Notes under the pieces: generated by a model | The model's database searches: none | What the model was told of the DNA's origin: nothing | The model's input: only the letters and a program-made list of their open reading frames with translations | Position numbers and translations under genes: made by a program | Shown: piece after piece, positions 12,601 to 21,559 of the stretch | Layout: every line of letters starts with the position of its first letter | Numbering within the stretch: the stretch's first letter is position 1 | Origin: Hyalella azteca | Taxonomy: Eukaryota > Arthropoda > Malacostraca > Amphipoda > Hyalellidae | Assembly: GCF_000764305.2 (NCBI RefSeq) | Contig: NW_025944986.1 | Coordinates: 62,001-126,000 of the forward strand | Direction: 5' to 3' | Length of the DNA stretch: 64,000 bases

Positions 12601-14983
12601 TTCATGCTGCTGATGGGGCGGGCCAAGTCACCACTCATGCCCTCCACTATCAGGTGACTCACCACAGCAACCTTTGAGTCCTGAAGGCAACATATATAAT
12701 GAGGAAAACATGAGTATAAGGGAAACATGTATAGGTACCTAACATGATATGAACTGAAATATGATACGCAAGGACAGCTAACAACATGACACGAGACAAG
12801 CTAGGAATCCCTTGCACAAACGTCATACCACGAACCAACCAATGATTCTCGAGTACAACGAGCGTCATGCCCTGAAACAAAATTAACTCTTTCCAATTTA
12901 TAAATGTATTCTTAACAAAAAAAAAATAACACGGTGTAGAACGATATTCTTTTCAAGAGAGTTTTTCTACAACAAACTCTAGCACTGCAGCAGGTTTCAC
13001 ATCATTCCATAGACTGTTCCAAGACAAATCTTACCTCTTGTAAAGCAGTAATGAGGAAGAAGACCTCCATATCATCTTTATTGGAGGAGTGACGCACCAA
13101 GACAATCTCTGCAACGAGACGCTGCAGCACTCTTATGCTGACGTGCTGCAGTCCATACCTGAACACACACCCGATGCCCAACAGCTTGGCTTGTCTCTGG
13201 TACAACTTGCGCTGAAATTACAGTTAAGAGTCAGTCAGTTTTAACAATAATTTCAGTATATTTTTTGTCCCATAGTAATTTAACTAATGAGTAAGCGTTA
13301 TGATTGTCTCTGGTACAACTTGCGCTGAAATTACAGTTAAGCATAAGTCAGTTTTAACAATAATTTAAGTTTCTTTTTTAGCACATAATAATTTAAATGA
13401 TGAATAAGAGAATTAATGTGATTACTTTCCTGGTCTTCATCTGCATTTCAATAAACAATATAAATGCTCAAGCAACAGCACCCAGTGCAACATTTTCTTA
13501 GCACTGCTTCTAATCGAATGTATGTGGAGGTTAGCAATAATAATTCTATTGCTTCTAAAGATTCTAAATTATTTTTTGCCTGATATATTCTTTGATCTAC
13601 TAATTGAGATATGCAAAAAATTATAATAATTCTATTACCAATAAAATAGAAATTGGCTCTTAAATTAAGAAAAAAAGCATGATAGTGTTTAAATTAAATT
13701 TACAGATATTTTTTTGGAATAGATTCAAAGCTTAAATGAGTTATTAATATTAAGCACTGCTCAACCAAAAGGATTGATGACAAACAGCATTGATAAATGC
13801 AAAAATTCATTCATGTAACATCACTACCAAGCTCAAGGTCAGAAATATGCCATAAATTCAACATTTCATTCATAACTCGGCTTGAAATCTAAAAAAACTG
13901 CAACAATCAGCATGTTGCTCTCATACAAATAATATTAGCATTGATATAGGTAAATAGCCAAATGACAACACTCCTCCATATAATAAATTATTACCATTAA
14001 AAAATGTGTAAATTACCCACATGAGGTAATTCATTCCAAGTTTGTTGATACCTGATCTAAAGAATTCACTCACAGGTTTGTTATACACGCTGAGGATGTT
14101 GTTGACAACGCAGTCAACCAGCACTGGGAAGCGCATCATGATCTCGGCAAGCACAGTGATGCTTGTTGCCTTGTACTTGTCTTCATCATGAGCAAGAAGC
14201 TGCACACACTGACGGATTTGGGCCAGCAAGGTGGCTGGGAACTCAGCTGGGGCTAGCTTCTGTAGAAGTAATATGCATTTAAAAATTACTTCTTAAAAGA
14301 GAAGTGTTGTAAAATGAATCTAAATTCTACATCATATTCCATAGGTACTTCCAGATTATAACAGGCATAAAATTACAGCAGTGTTTCTTCAAATTTAATT
14401 TATTCTAACAAATTTCAACAAACATTTAAAACAGTGGGATTTTCATCCAAATTAATCTGAAAAATGTGTGAAAATGTTGATTGAAGAAAAAAATTACTAC
14501 AAATTTCATAATAGGTACCCTACACAATTGGTAACCATTTACATGGAATGCTCTCTCCCAATAGCTTTCTTATTTATCTTATACATGGAGATAAGAATTC
14601 ATGTCATATTACTTTGTATGTATATCAAATCAATACACTAACAATTGAAACCTAAGATACAGAACATATCACTGGAAGCATCAGGACATACCCAGACCTT
14701 CTCAGACTTTTTCCCTAATGTCACCACATTTTAATACTTGACAGCTTGGATACATTAGGTAATCTTACAAATTTTCAATAGAAATTTGCTGAAGACTTTT
14801 AATACTCACACTTGGGTCAATCTTAAGCTGTGCAACTTCAGTAAGCAGTTTGTTGATGGCTTTCTCACCAGTTCTCTCTTTGCGAGTTTTATCAAAACTC
14901 TCATAACGACTCGCAAACTCTTCCTGTCTCCGCCCCACCAGCTCCTTCAGCTTGTTGTTTGGGTCCTTCTTAGGGAGGCCCAT
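627..14983 (-). CDS. Mybbp1a: MYBBP1A / DNA polymerase phi (Pol5) family nucleolar protein, 15 exons
   Basis: The family (Myb-binding protein 1A, yeast Pol5) acts in the nucleolus in rRNA gene transcription and ribosome assembly; it is not an active polymerase. Exons read on the minus strand: 14983-14810, 14259-14074, 13211-13035, 12680-12246, 11770-11601, 9895-9754, 9355-8865, 8461-8254, 7943-7282, 6360-5769, 5211-5042, 3215-3078, 2505-2396, 1935-1806, 1020-627. Every junction is GT-AG and codon phase is kept throughout, giving about 1392 residues against about 1330 in human. Family signs are helical repeats in the N-terminal half, the segment KWLGVLVDVLLAL in exon 9 just before a long Asp/Glu-rich block (exons 9-10), then EELRALNIQLGAVL (exon 11) and FRNRALDIVEGLIDG (exons 11-12). 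The start ATG has a good context (AAAATGG). Odd points: four splice junctions lie in tandem duplications, the conserved N-terminal Arg-rich family motif is not obvious, and no basic C-terminal tail is seen. Family assignment is firm; exact ends are less so. Confidence 0.88.
1368..1763 (+). mobile_element. Penelope-like retroelement fragment: GIY-YIG endonuclease domain
   Basis: The open frame carries a Cys-x2-Cys pair (CARC), then YVGMTSRNLYSRVSEHKG, then RTGQLLSRPPHSAVRAHA, then RILESLYIFKLRPNLN. This is the order found in the C-terminal GIY-YIG endonuclease of Penelope-like elements: a YIG-type strand, the Arg of the catalytic helix, and the Glu of the ILES motif. The start chosen lies upstream of the first Met because the Cys pair and the YVG strand are encoded before it. 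The reverse transcriptase part is absent. The fragment lies antisense in intron 14 of the MYBBP1A gene. Confidence 0.75.
3201..3460. repeat. 39-bp minisatellite carrying copied splice acceptors of MYBBP1A exon 12
   Basis: About six copies of a 39-base unit. Read on the minus strand, each unit holds the last 24 intron bases (pyrimidine tract and TTTACAG) plus the first 15 exon bases (AGCCCTGGACATCGT). Acceptor-like AGs fall near 3215, 3254, 3293, about 3371, 3410 and 3449; two copies have changed the TACAG. Only the copy at 3215 leads into the exon body. Splicing to any earlier one gives an in-frame TAA inside the unit. The array is broken by an N and an adapter junction at 3327-3359, so the true copy number is unknown. 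Confidence 0.85.
3327..3359. other. Assembly artefact: Nextera mate-pair junction adapter (partial)
   Basis: An N at 3327 is followed by 32 bases of two Tn5 19-base mosaic ends joined head to head (second half AGATGTGTATAAGAGACAG). This is the circularisation junction of a tagmentation mate-pair library, not genomic sequence. It interrupts the 39-bp repeat array, a typical place for a failed gap fill. Confidence 0.95.
3500..4288 (+). mobile_element. 5'-truncated non-LTR retrotransposon (Jockey/CR1-type) reverse transcriptase remnant
   Basis: Two plus-strand frames separated by frameshifts resemble the C-terminal half of a LINE reverse transcriptase. The first has ISDWMRSNRL-like text (VSDWMRSNRLQLNASKSDF), the usual segment after the catalytic core. 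The second (3833-4288) has ILRDLHWLRMQQRKLFKVAV, FRFLHGLAPPYL and GDRAFPVAADRTWNA, matching the thumb and C-terminal LHWLPV...HGLAP...GDRAF signature. The YxDD core and endonuclease are missing. It lies antisense in MYBBP1A intron 11. Frameshifts between about 3790 and 3960 show it is dead. Confidence 0.85.
4770..5030. repeat. Degenerate ATACAGTACATAACAG short tandem repeat
   Basis: Imperfect units of about 15-18 bases built from ACAGTACA and CATAACAG or CATTATACAG run up to the donor of MYBBP1A exon 11. The array is intronic only and does not copy exon sequence. On the minus strand it reads Tyr/Cys/Val-rich open frames with no meaning as protein. Confidence 0.75.
5769..7943 (-). other. MYBBP1A exons 9-10: helical segment plus long acidic tract
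   Basis: Exon 9 (7943-7282) carries a basic coiled-coil stretch (EKEEQRIRRRKKREMQRQ) and then acidic low-complexity sequence. It ends with the conserved KWLGVLVDVLLAL helix. Exon 10 (6360-5769) begins FLLAGRMTSELLSCVTEVLF and runs into more than 120 residues dominated by Asp, Glu and Ser. In the MYBBP1A/Pol5 family an acidic block sits at this place, between the helical repeats and the C-terminal conserved domain. The antisense of this block gives basic-looking open frames, which are shadows. Confidence 0.8.
6419..6600. repeat. Degenerate tandem repeat in MYBBP1A intron 9
   Basis: Two to three imperfect copies of AGCCGAACA...AGGT...TTAGCACTTT...AGCTGGGAAATTCTTAGC...GAATGG follow each other with a period of about 60-90 bases. 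They lie 60 bases upstream, in transcript terms, of the exon 10 acceptor and do not include it. Confidence 0.6.
7968..8117. mobile_element. MITE-like element, copy 1 (intron 8 of MYBBP1A)
   Basis: This block matches 26815-26957 in the opposite orientation over about 145 bases, including TGTCCGTCCGTCTG-type text, TTTTCGTCGACGAGAAAATGCGC and CACTCACTGCAGTGAGTAC. Within it GCGCATTTTCTC (8010-8021) and GAGAAAATGCAC (8106-8117) form an inverted pair. It is short and non-coding, with no transposase. Confidence 0.7.
8861..9385 (-). other. MYBBP1A exon 7 with an 11-residue Ala/Glu repeat
   Basis: Coding exon 9355-8865. Its middle holds a low-complexity stretch in which a 33-base unit (about 9010-9118) is repeated roughly three to four times, encoding units such as AEKMAQEAEAG. 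The unit is a multiple of three, so copy changes would keep the frame. The flanking sequence (RLSERESGLMLKLVTLPQCC and WEQPLAQFTEKPIM) is ordinary globular-looking protein. The repeat is probably a flexible charged linker within the helical-repeat scaffold. Copy number could be polymorphic or collapsed in the assembly. Confidence 0.7.
9628..9772. repeat. 25-bp minisatellite that multiplies the splice donor of MYBBP1A exon 6
   Basis: Six copies of CAGTGCTGGTTG with five intervening CATACCTGCCCC. On the minus strand the unit reads GTATG(G/T)CAACCAGCACTGGGGGCAG, that is, the last 20 bases of exon 6 plus a CAG|GTATG donor. Five donors therefore stand in a row 25 bases apart. The one at 9753-9752 keeps frame with exon 7. 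Because 25 is not a multiple of 3, use of another donor shifts the frame. All frames through the array are open. Confidence 0.88.
11501..11630. repeat. 65-bp tandem duplication spanning the donor of MYBBP1A exon 5
   Basis: Copies 11501-11565 and 11566-11630 are nearly identical. Each contains the end of exon 5 (minus strand ATTATGAACG) followed by a strong donor: GTGAGT after 11601, and GTAAGT after 11536. Using the distal donor adds 65 bases and hits a TGA at once, so the proximal donor is taken as the productive one. Confidence 0.85.
13191..13416. repeat. 113-bp tandem duplication spanning the acceptor of MYBBP1A exon 3
   Basis: Units beginning TTGTCTCTGGTACAACTTGC occur at 13191 and 13304. 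Each holds the acceptor AATTTCAG and the first 21 bases of exon 3. The upstream acceptor (exon start 13324) would read seven correct codons, then Ser and an in-frame TAA. The acceptor at 13211 is therefore the productive one. The upstream copy has drifted most at its intronic side. Confidence 0.85.
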
Positions 14984-16106
14984 TTTAGCTCACTTTATTA
15001 TTTAATGCTAAAATATCTGATCTGCCAATAAGTTTATAAACATATTAGTAGATGTATTTACTAACTAAACAGTAAATGCATAGATACAAAGAAAAAGTAA
15101 ATAGCAGTTTTAATAAAGTGTGAATGTTGAAAAAAAAAATTTAGTGAAATAACCACAATTTAGCTATTTTTTTGTACATCAAAGACTTAGCAAATAGCTA
15201 TTAAAAATTCTGTTCACATAGTATTAATGCCTTAACAATAATTGAACACAATGAACCAAACTTAAATGAAATCATAACTTCTCACACTACAAAGCAGAGT
15301 TTACTGCTCAACGTGACACTCTTACTGCAGATTATGACATGACATTCAAACATACACACACAACAAAAGCACACATCTCCTCATTGCTCTAAACACCGGT
15401 CACAGTTGCCGGTGTCTAATGGCATTTCAGTCGGCAGTTGCCAAATGAATGAAGGCTCATTTTTATTACTGAAGATGCGGGTATTTCTTTTATATTAAAT
15501 ACATTCTATCTTTTATGATAAAAACAACAATGTTTTTCTTACAAATCTCACAATATGTACTTTTATGCATAAATACTGAAATCAAGTATTCTGTCATTAA
15601 ATACCATAGACTCCATGGACTAGAAAAGTTTAGTTTTCACAAGCATATTCATTCATGAAATGCTTCTGAAACAATAGGAAATTTTAATTCCCATATATAA
15701 TAGGGATATAATTTCATTCCCATATATTTATCAAAAAGCTTGAGAAATTAACCTCAAAAGAAGTTCTTAATAAAACTGGCATCATTTTTAACTAAACATG
15801 TCTAAATGAAGGACTCTACCCTAAATATACAAGTACTAGGGATTCATAAATTACCTACCAAATCCATTTATTGTCATTTAACTCAGAATCATTGCACAAC
15901 AATGGAATTGTTTTGCAATTTGTTAAAATTTAAAATTTATTTCATGTTATATTTAATATTTCCTGCAATTATTAAAATTGTAAGACTTTTCTGCAATAGT
16001 TGACAATAAAACAACTACCTTGTGAAGAAACTGAAGATAATCAGGAATGGCATCACCGTCCTTGTGGAGATCCTCAGATCAACACACGAGGACGGTGTCC
16101 GCATTA
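14984..16106. other. Upstream flank of MYBBP1A; no gene seen
   Basis: AT-rich sequence with no convincing coding frame. The MYBBP1A promoter should lie in the first part, but I see no clear TATA box or initiator that could be called. Confidence 0.5.
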
Positions 16107-16643
16107 CCGTAAAATGGGGTAACTTAGACCGGCGGGGTAACTTAGACCACTTTTTGTTTTTTTAACAAAAACCCCCACAACTCAAAAACTATTTGACATA
16201 GAAAAATTTTGTTAATGGGTATTAAAGGCCCAATACTGAGGCTACATAACACAATAGGAAGATTCAAAAAGTTTGCATATCTAATAGGTTAAAAAATTAA
16301 AAATGTGACCCACAAAAAAAAAGCTATTATTTAAAGCCTGTCAGAGTACCCCCTCCAATTTTTTTATTTTTTGGTTAAATAACTCCAGGTTTTGATGCAT
16401 TGTAGTAGAACTCTTCTAGTTACATATGCAAATGACAAATTTTCGGAAAGTGTCATAGCTTGCAAATGGGGGGTGCCGCCCCCAAATGGGGTAACTTAGA
16501 CCACCTAATGTCAGCCCTGACGGGGTAACATAGACCGGCTTGGAAGTTATGTATTTTGCATGTTTCAATTCAAGTTTAATTTAGCTAGTAAAAAATGGCA
16601 TCATTTATAAAAAAAAAAGTGGTCAAGTTACCCCATTTTATGG
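16107..16643. mobile_element. MITE with inverted ends and TA flanks (Tc1/mariner-like)
   Basis: The left end CCGTAAAATGGGGTAACTTA and the right end (reverse complement) CCATAAAATGGGGTAACTTG form inverted repeats of about 20 bases. TA dinucleotides at 16105-16106 and 16644-16645 fit a TA target duplication. Inside, GGGGTAACTTAGACC recurs at about 16124 and 16487, with a variant near 16520. There is no coding potential, so this is a non-autonomous element. Confidence 0.75.
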
Positions 16644-17461
16644 TACCTATGGTAGGTCTATTGGTAACCTATGATTACCTATCCTGGCCAATATGATTCA
16701 GACTGAAAGTCTGAAACCATATTATCCACCATATGACCGTAAAGCGTAAATTACACACTACTGACTTAGTTTACATAACATAGTGATGTCGGCGCTGAAG
16801 TGTAGGCCTGATGTGGCCTGTCGCTGATTCTTTTCCTTTTCGTGCCTTGTTCATAGATCTAAACTCGTGTCATTTGACCGGATCTTTTCATGACTGACGA
16901 TAGTTTGAAGTAGCTACTAGACTTCCACCGGGTTCGATAAGGAGCTAGGCNTTTGAAAGCGAAAATATTAATGTAAATTTAAGGCTTTCAACCCTTTTAA
17001 CGCGTGCGAAATTCTTTTAAGTGTTGTCTACCTTATTGTCCTTTGTTTATAGTCCGTTACATCTATAGTCCACGACTGGCGCCTAATTAATTCGCGTAAA
17101 TTGTAACAGTTTTGAAGTGCGATGACTGCTAGGTGCTGTTCTTACTCCGATCTCCAGTTTTAGGATTAATGATTAATGATAAATGATAACTGACTAAGCT
17201 AGTTGTCATTTTATGAGCATAGTAACTTTACTAACTTAGTAAGTAATATTTATTCGTGAATCTTGATCATTCCTGAATAGGTAGTTGCATCCAGTAATCT
17301 ACTTTCATATCTCCTGTAAATGGCTCCATCGCGTAAGTCTCGTAGCAGTTCTCCCTTTCTTGGCTATATAACTGTTGACTGATTTCTGCTTACAGTGCAC
17401 CATACTGAAAAAAATTAGATTAGGATCAGTTTGTTAATGAAAAACCTAGAAACCTAGTAGG

Positions 17462-17498
17462 AAGCAAAAAAACCTAGATCTAGGTTTTTTCTGCTTCG
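17462..17498. repeat. Near-perfect 37-base palindrome
   Basis: Arms GAAGCAAAAAAACCTAGA and TCTAGGTTTTTTCTGCTTC pair with one bulged base around AGATCT. A shorter AAACCTAG copy precedes it. Function is unknown; it could be a MITE core. Confidence 0.6.
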
Positions 17499-17992
17499 GA
17501 GGGCCACAGTGCCTGCGGAGTGCCTGCTGGAGTGCTGGCTCTAAATGCCCAAGGATTTGCTGAAAAACCACCATGCATCTGGACTTTGCTCAAAGAGATC
17601 TCTTTGCAGTACTTGCAAACTTTCATCTCTAGCTGGGCCAATTTGGTTTTATTTTGTGTTCTAGAGGCTGTAGACGGCTTTTCTCTAGAGGCCTTATAGG
17701 GCTTTTTGACTATCTTTTTTATTTTCGGCCAGCCATTATTAAATTATTAAATGCGCAAACTAGTTCTCTTGAACGGAGAAAAGGACGGAGAAAAATACAG
17801 AAAATGACGGAGAAACATACAAAACTGAGTTGAGTAATTGAGTTGAACAGAGTGGAAATCTAAGATTAGAGGTTCACTTAAAAAAAAGCGTTCCGCCTTG
17901 AAAAAAAACGTTCCAGGCAAGTGGCAACTAGAAACAGGTTTGCAGGTCGTCAGAAATCGGCCTCGGCACGAACGTTACGTCAGGCAACACAG

Positions 17993-18030
17993 CTGTCTCT
18001 TATACACATCTAGATGTGTATAAGAGACAG
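17993..18030. other. Assembly artefact: full 38-base Nextera junction adapter
   Basis: CTGTCTCTTATACACATCT is followed directly by its reverse complement. This is an exact head-to-head pair of Tn5 mosaic ends. Sequence on the two sides may come from places kilobases apart. Confidence 0.97.
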
Positions 18031-18230
18031 CATCTGGACATGGTGCAATTACATATCAATTTTAAATTACCTTAGTAATTTGAGTTTTGTGAACGCCGAC
18101 CTTAAATTAGAGGAGCGGCTCGCAGCCTCCGGCAGACAACCTCCCACGCTGAAAGTCTAGATAACACTGCATGCGGCAGTGCAGCTGCCNAGCACTAGTG
18201 CGTTAACAATGTGTGCATTAGGGGCGGTCC

Positions 18231-18440
18231 ATTCTAGCTTTCTAACGCTGTTTGGATTACAATGGCAGTGACGTTGCACGCGTTCTGATGGTAATTGGAT
18301 TCTTATGACTGGCGTTGCACACGTTCTAGCAATGATTGGATTCATTTGACTGTGACGTTGGACGCGTTCAAGCATTGATTGGATTCTTGTGACTGTTACG
18401 TTGGACGCGTTCGAGCGTTGATTGGATTCTTGTTACTGTG
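18231..18440. repeat. Degenerate tandem repeat, about 45-55 bases per unit, four copies
   Basis: Units contain GACGTTG(C/G)ACGCGTTC, then ATTGGATTCTTGTGACTG. Four copies of increasing similarity run rightwards. A single N at 18190 lies just before the array, again marking a difficult assembly stretch. Open frames through it are a by-product of the repeat. Confidence 0.7.
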
Positions 18441-19946
18441 ATGATGCAAGCAGTTTTTTTTAAAGAAACAGCTGTGGCATCTTGCAGAGACTCATCAGTG
18501 ATGATGATGGAGTGAAAGTGGAAGTGTGCTGGACGTTCCAGATTTTTGGGTCCTGCTTTCCAAATTGCTATGTTTACCAGTTAATATATTACCCCTCTGG
18601 ATTTCCACACTGGACACAGTTGAATATAGTAAAGTTGCCTTGAAAATTCCAGTTTGAGGAACAGCTGAGCTGCAGCTGCCAAGGGAAATGCAAGAGCTAG
18701 AAAAACACAAGTTAAAAACCGAAATCAAGTTGAGTAAAAATTGTACAAATTGTTTGATTGTTCAAAATTGTTACAGACTTGAGAGACTTTATCCATAGTG
18801 TCAAAGCAGAGTTTTTTAGACTCTCCCTCTGAGTCCCTCAAGTTTATTTTTGAGTCCTATAAGTAGACCAGTGAAGTATCTTGGATACCAGAATTATCAT
18901 ACATAAGAAATCTGTTAAAATCTTGAGTAAATGAGAAAATTATAAATGAACTGATTCTAAAAAATCACTGGTTTGCCACTATGACTTTATCTTTACATGG
19001 GCTAAGTCGGCAAGTCGCTAAGAAAATGCCTGAAGATGAAAAAATAAATCAATAAAATTCGAATAACTATAGAAACATTTTGCTGGCCCAGTATGCCCAT
19101 ACTCCAGGGCTCTTCTAGCTCCAGCCTCCAAGCTGAATTGCGTTATTCTTAATGCGGTCTGAGCAGACAGCAGACTGCAGACTGAGCTCTGTTCCTCTCA
19201 ATCCTCTGTAGACAGTAGACTGTAGGTATAGAAATTTTGCCGTAGTAGTGCAAAAATCCCGATAAATTTTACACATGACAAACAAAACACAGTAAACTAG
19301 TTTAAGGAAGTAAAATAGTAGTGACAATGTATTCCTACTGGATTTAATTTCAAGTTAAAGCCTTACAGATTCGAAGCCCAAGTTTATTGCCGATTGCATC
19401 TTTTCGTTCAGAGTTCGATGATTGGGATTCAGCGATTACTAAGCAGACCGGATAGGAACTTTTTGTGTAATTCGTCACAAACACCTAAATTTTCTAATAA
19501 GGTGTACAAATTTATGACTAGTTTTCAGACGATCTTGTACTTTATTTCATAAAAAACATCCTAGAAGTAAGAAATAAGTTTGTACCATTTTCAGGGATCT
19601 GCTTCGCGCACAGGTCACGTGTGGTGTGGTTGGGACGCAGTATAGACCCCTACATAGCCCTTGCCCACAATTCAATATCTATTCCTTTCCGCTCGTAATC
19701 ACGCTAGAGGGCATATTAGCCTGTGTGATTAAGTGCCTAAAGCCATAGGTGTCATTTCCTTTCCTGGATATGAATCAATCAGCCAACTGACATCAAGTCA
19801 CCAAAGCAACAGCCGTGGGCAAATAGCCAAACTGTTGTGTGCTTGTATTATACACAGCCTGGCGTATTCGCGGCTTTTGAAAATAAGCGCCCGACATAAC
19901 AGCGCCTTTACGTCACAGCCACTGCTTCATGGCGCTCTACTCCACA

Positions 19947-19983
19947 TGTCTCTTATACACATCTAGATGTGTATAAGAGACAG
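19947..19983. other. Assembly artefact: Nextera junction adapter (37 of 38 bases)
   Basis: TGTCTCTTATACACATCT is followed by its reverse complement and one more G-C closing base. It lies 50 bases before the long N gap, so the contig end here was probably extended with a chimeric read. Confidence 0.96.
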
Positions 19984-20034
19984 GTTATATATTTTTCGAG
20001 GCGCATAAAATGACAGCATCTCAATATAACATTT

Positions 20035-20677
20035 NNNNNNNNNNNNNNNNNNNNNNNNNNNNNNNNNNNNNNNNNNNNNNNNNNNNNNNNNNNNNNNNNN
20101 NNNNNNNNNNNNNNNNNNNNNNNNNNNNNNNNNNNNNNNNNNNNNNNNNNNNNNNNNNNNNNNNNNNNNNNNNNNNNNNNNNNNNNNNNNNNNNNNNNNN
20201 NNNNNNNNNNNNNNNNNNNNNNNNNNNNNNNNNNNNNNNNNNNNNNNNNNNNNNNNNNNNNNNNNNNNNNNNNNNNNNNNNNNNNNNNNNNNNNNNNNNN
20301 NNNNNNNNNNNNNNNNNNNNNNNNNNNNNNNNNNNNNNNNNNNNNNNNNNNNNNNNNNNNNNNNNNNNNNNNNNNNNNNNNNNNNNNNNNNNNNNNNNNN
20401 NNNNNNNNNNNNNNNNNNNNNNNNNNNNNNNNNNNNNNNNNNNNNNNNNNNNNNNNNNNNNNNNNNNNNNNNNNNNNNNNNNNNNNNNNNNNNNNNNNNN
20501 NNNNNNNNNNNNNNNNNNNNNNNNNNNNNNNNNNNNNNNNNNNNNNNNNNNNNNNNNNNNNNNNNNNNNNNNNNNNNNNNNNNNNNNNNNNNNNNNNNNN
20601 NNNNNNNNNNNNNNNNNNNNNNNNNNNNNNNNNNNNNNNNNNNNNNNNNNNNNNNNNNNNNNNNNNNNNNNNNNNNN
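20035..20677. other. Assembly gap, 643 Ns
   Basis: Unknown bases. Any open frame drawn through this run is meaningless. Confidence 1.
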
Positions 20678-20701
20678 TGTTTATATTTACTTTGCTTTGC
20701 A

Positions 20702-21026
20702 ATGTCGCATGACGGAGACTGGAACAGAGATGTTACTGAGAGGCTTATTGAGTTATATAGACAGGCACCTTGCCTATGGAAAGTAAAAAGTTCGGTTTAC
20801 AAAGACAGAATCTCAAGACTTCAAGCATTAGAAAAAAAGTGAACAAATGAAGAAATCAGATGCATCTATGAACATCGAAAAAATTCGTAAAAAAATTCAC
20901 ACCTTGCGAAATCAATTTATATCAGAGATGAAAAGAAAGAAAGATACCCTGAAATCTGGAGCAGGTGCCGAGGATTCATTTACACCGCGGTTGTGGTTAG
21001 GTTTTGCGTTTCATAACTGCTATTAG
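20702..21026 (+). pseudogene. MADF-domain (Myb/SANT-like) protein fragment, frameshifted
   Basis: From the ATG at 20702 the frame reads MSHDGDWNRDVTERLIELYR, QAPCLWKVKSSVYKDRIS, RLQALEK. In another frame it then reads SEQMKKSDASMNIEKIRKKI, HTLRNQFISEMKRKKDTLKS, GAGAEDSFTPRLW. This is the whole MADF pattern: LIELYR.xPCLW, YKDR, KKIHTLRNQ, SGAG..D..xPRLW. MADF domains are DNA-binding modules of arthropod transcription regulators and of some transposon-borne proteins. The two halves are split by one extra A in an A7 run near 20841; A6 would restore the frame, so this may be a sequencing error rather than decay. After PRLW the usual aromatic/Leu end is replaced by LGFAFHNCY and a stop, or a splice donor is missed. 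It begins 24 bases after the N gap, so context is lost. Confidence 0.7.
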
Positions 21027-21140
21027 GTATATAGATAGCCGAAAACTTTTGAATTCAAACCATCTTTTTCGGCTTCAATCCAAAATCTTCAAGTTACTCG
21101 TTGGCACGATCCATCTCCAAAGGCAAACAAGTAACTGAAA

Positions 21141-21215
21141 TGTCGCGCGCGGCAGAGTGGTAGCACTGCGATAGTCGTGAGTCTTGATCCCAGCACATGC
21201 GCGTAGTCTGAACGC
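21141..21215 (+). repeat. Weak tRNA-like (SINE head) motif
   Basis: GGCAGAGTGGTAGCACTGC resembles an RNA polymerase III A box. GTGAGTCTTGATCCC, 40 bases on, resembles a poor B box. No cloverleaf can be closed, so at most this is a decayed tRNA-derived SINE start. Confidence 0.2.
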
Positions 21216-21299
21216 TCACGCCAGTTTTGAGGCCCAGCCATGTGGCTTATTGGTCTCAGTCCAGTCTTGATCCTTCCGAATCAGTCCCGTAGTGTAAAC

Positions 21300-21545
21300 G
21301 GGCCTTAAGAAGTGATTGTATGGGGTAAAATTCTGTGGAGTAGGACCTGTTGAAAATTGACTATTTGATTCAGCAGGCTGTGGAGTGAGGTAGGTGTTGC
21401 TTAAAGTTGGTTTGGGGAGATGACTCAGTTACGTACAGCTTCTTGGGTGTGAGCTGAGTTTAGTTATTGCATTATAGGGTAGGCATTGGCGCCAGGGCTT
21501 GTTTACGAGCTAAATTTGTGGTGTAGGGCTGCGCTCCCGTGTGGT
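21300..21545 (+). repeat. Partial copy of dispersed repeat R2
   Basis: From AAGAAGTGATTGTATGGG to ACGGCTGCGCTCCCG-like text (here AGGGCTGCGCTCCCG) this matches the 3' half of 31365-31605 and 28150-28400. A shorter stub of the same end sits at about 22030-22085 (GTGCACGGCTGCGCTCCCG). It is non-coding and its class is unknown. Confidence 0.6.
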
Positions 21546-21559
21546 TGAGCCAGGGAAGT

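Noticed and set aside
12810..12868. Possible extra MYBBP1A exon (acceptor TTTGTTTCAG, frame GMTLVVLENHWLV)
   Set aside because: No donor keeps phase with exon 4, and exon 3 joins exon 4 directly in frame (ALQE-DSKV).
17993..18030. Natural Tn5/IS50 insertion
   Set aside because: Only two 19-base mosaic ends joined back to back, with no transposon body; this is the library adapter.
19953..20786. Frames of about 250 residues on both strands
   Set aside because: They run through Ns and are not real.
21141..21215. tRNA gene
   Set aside because: A-box-like text is present but the B box is poor and no cloverleaf closes; kept only as a weak SINE hint.
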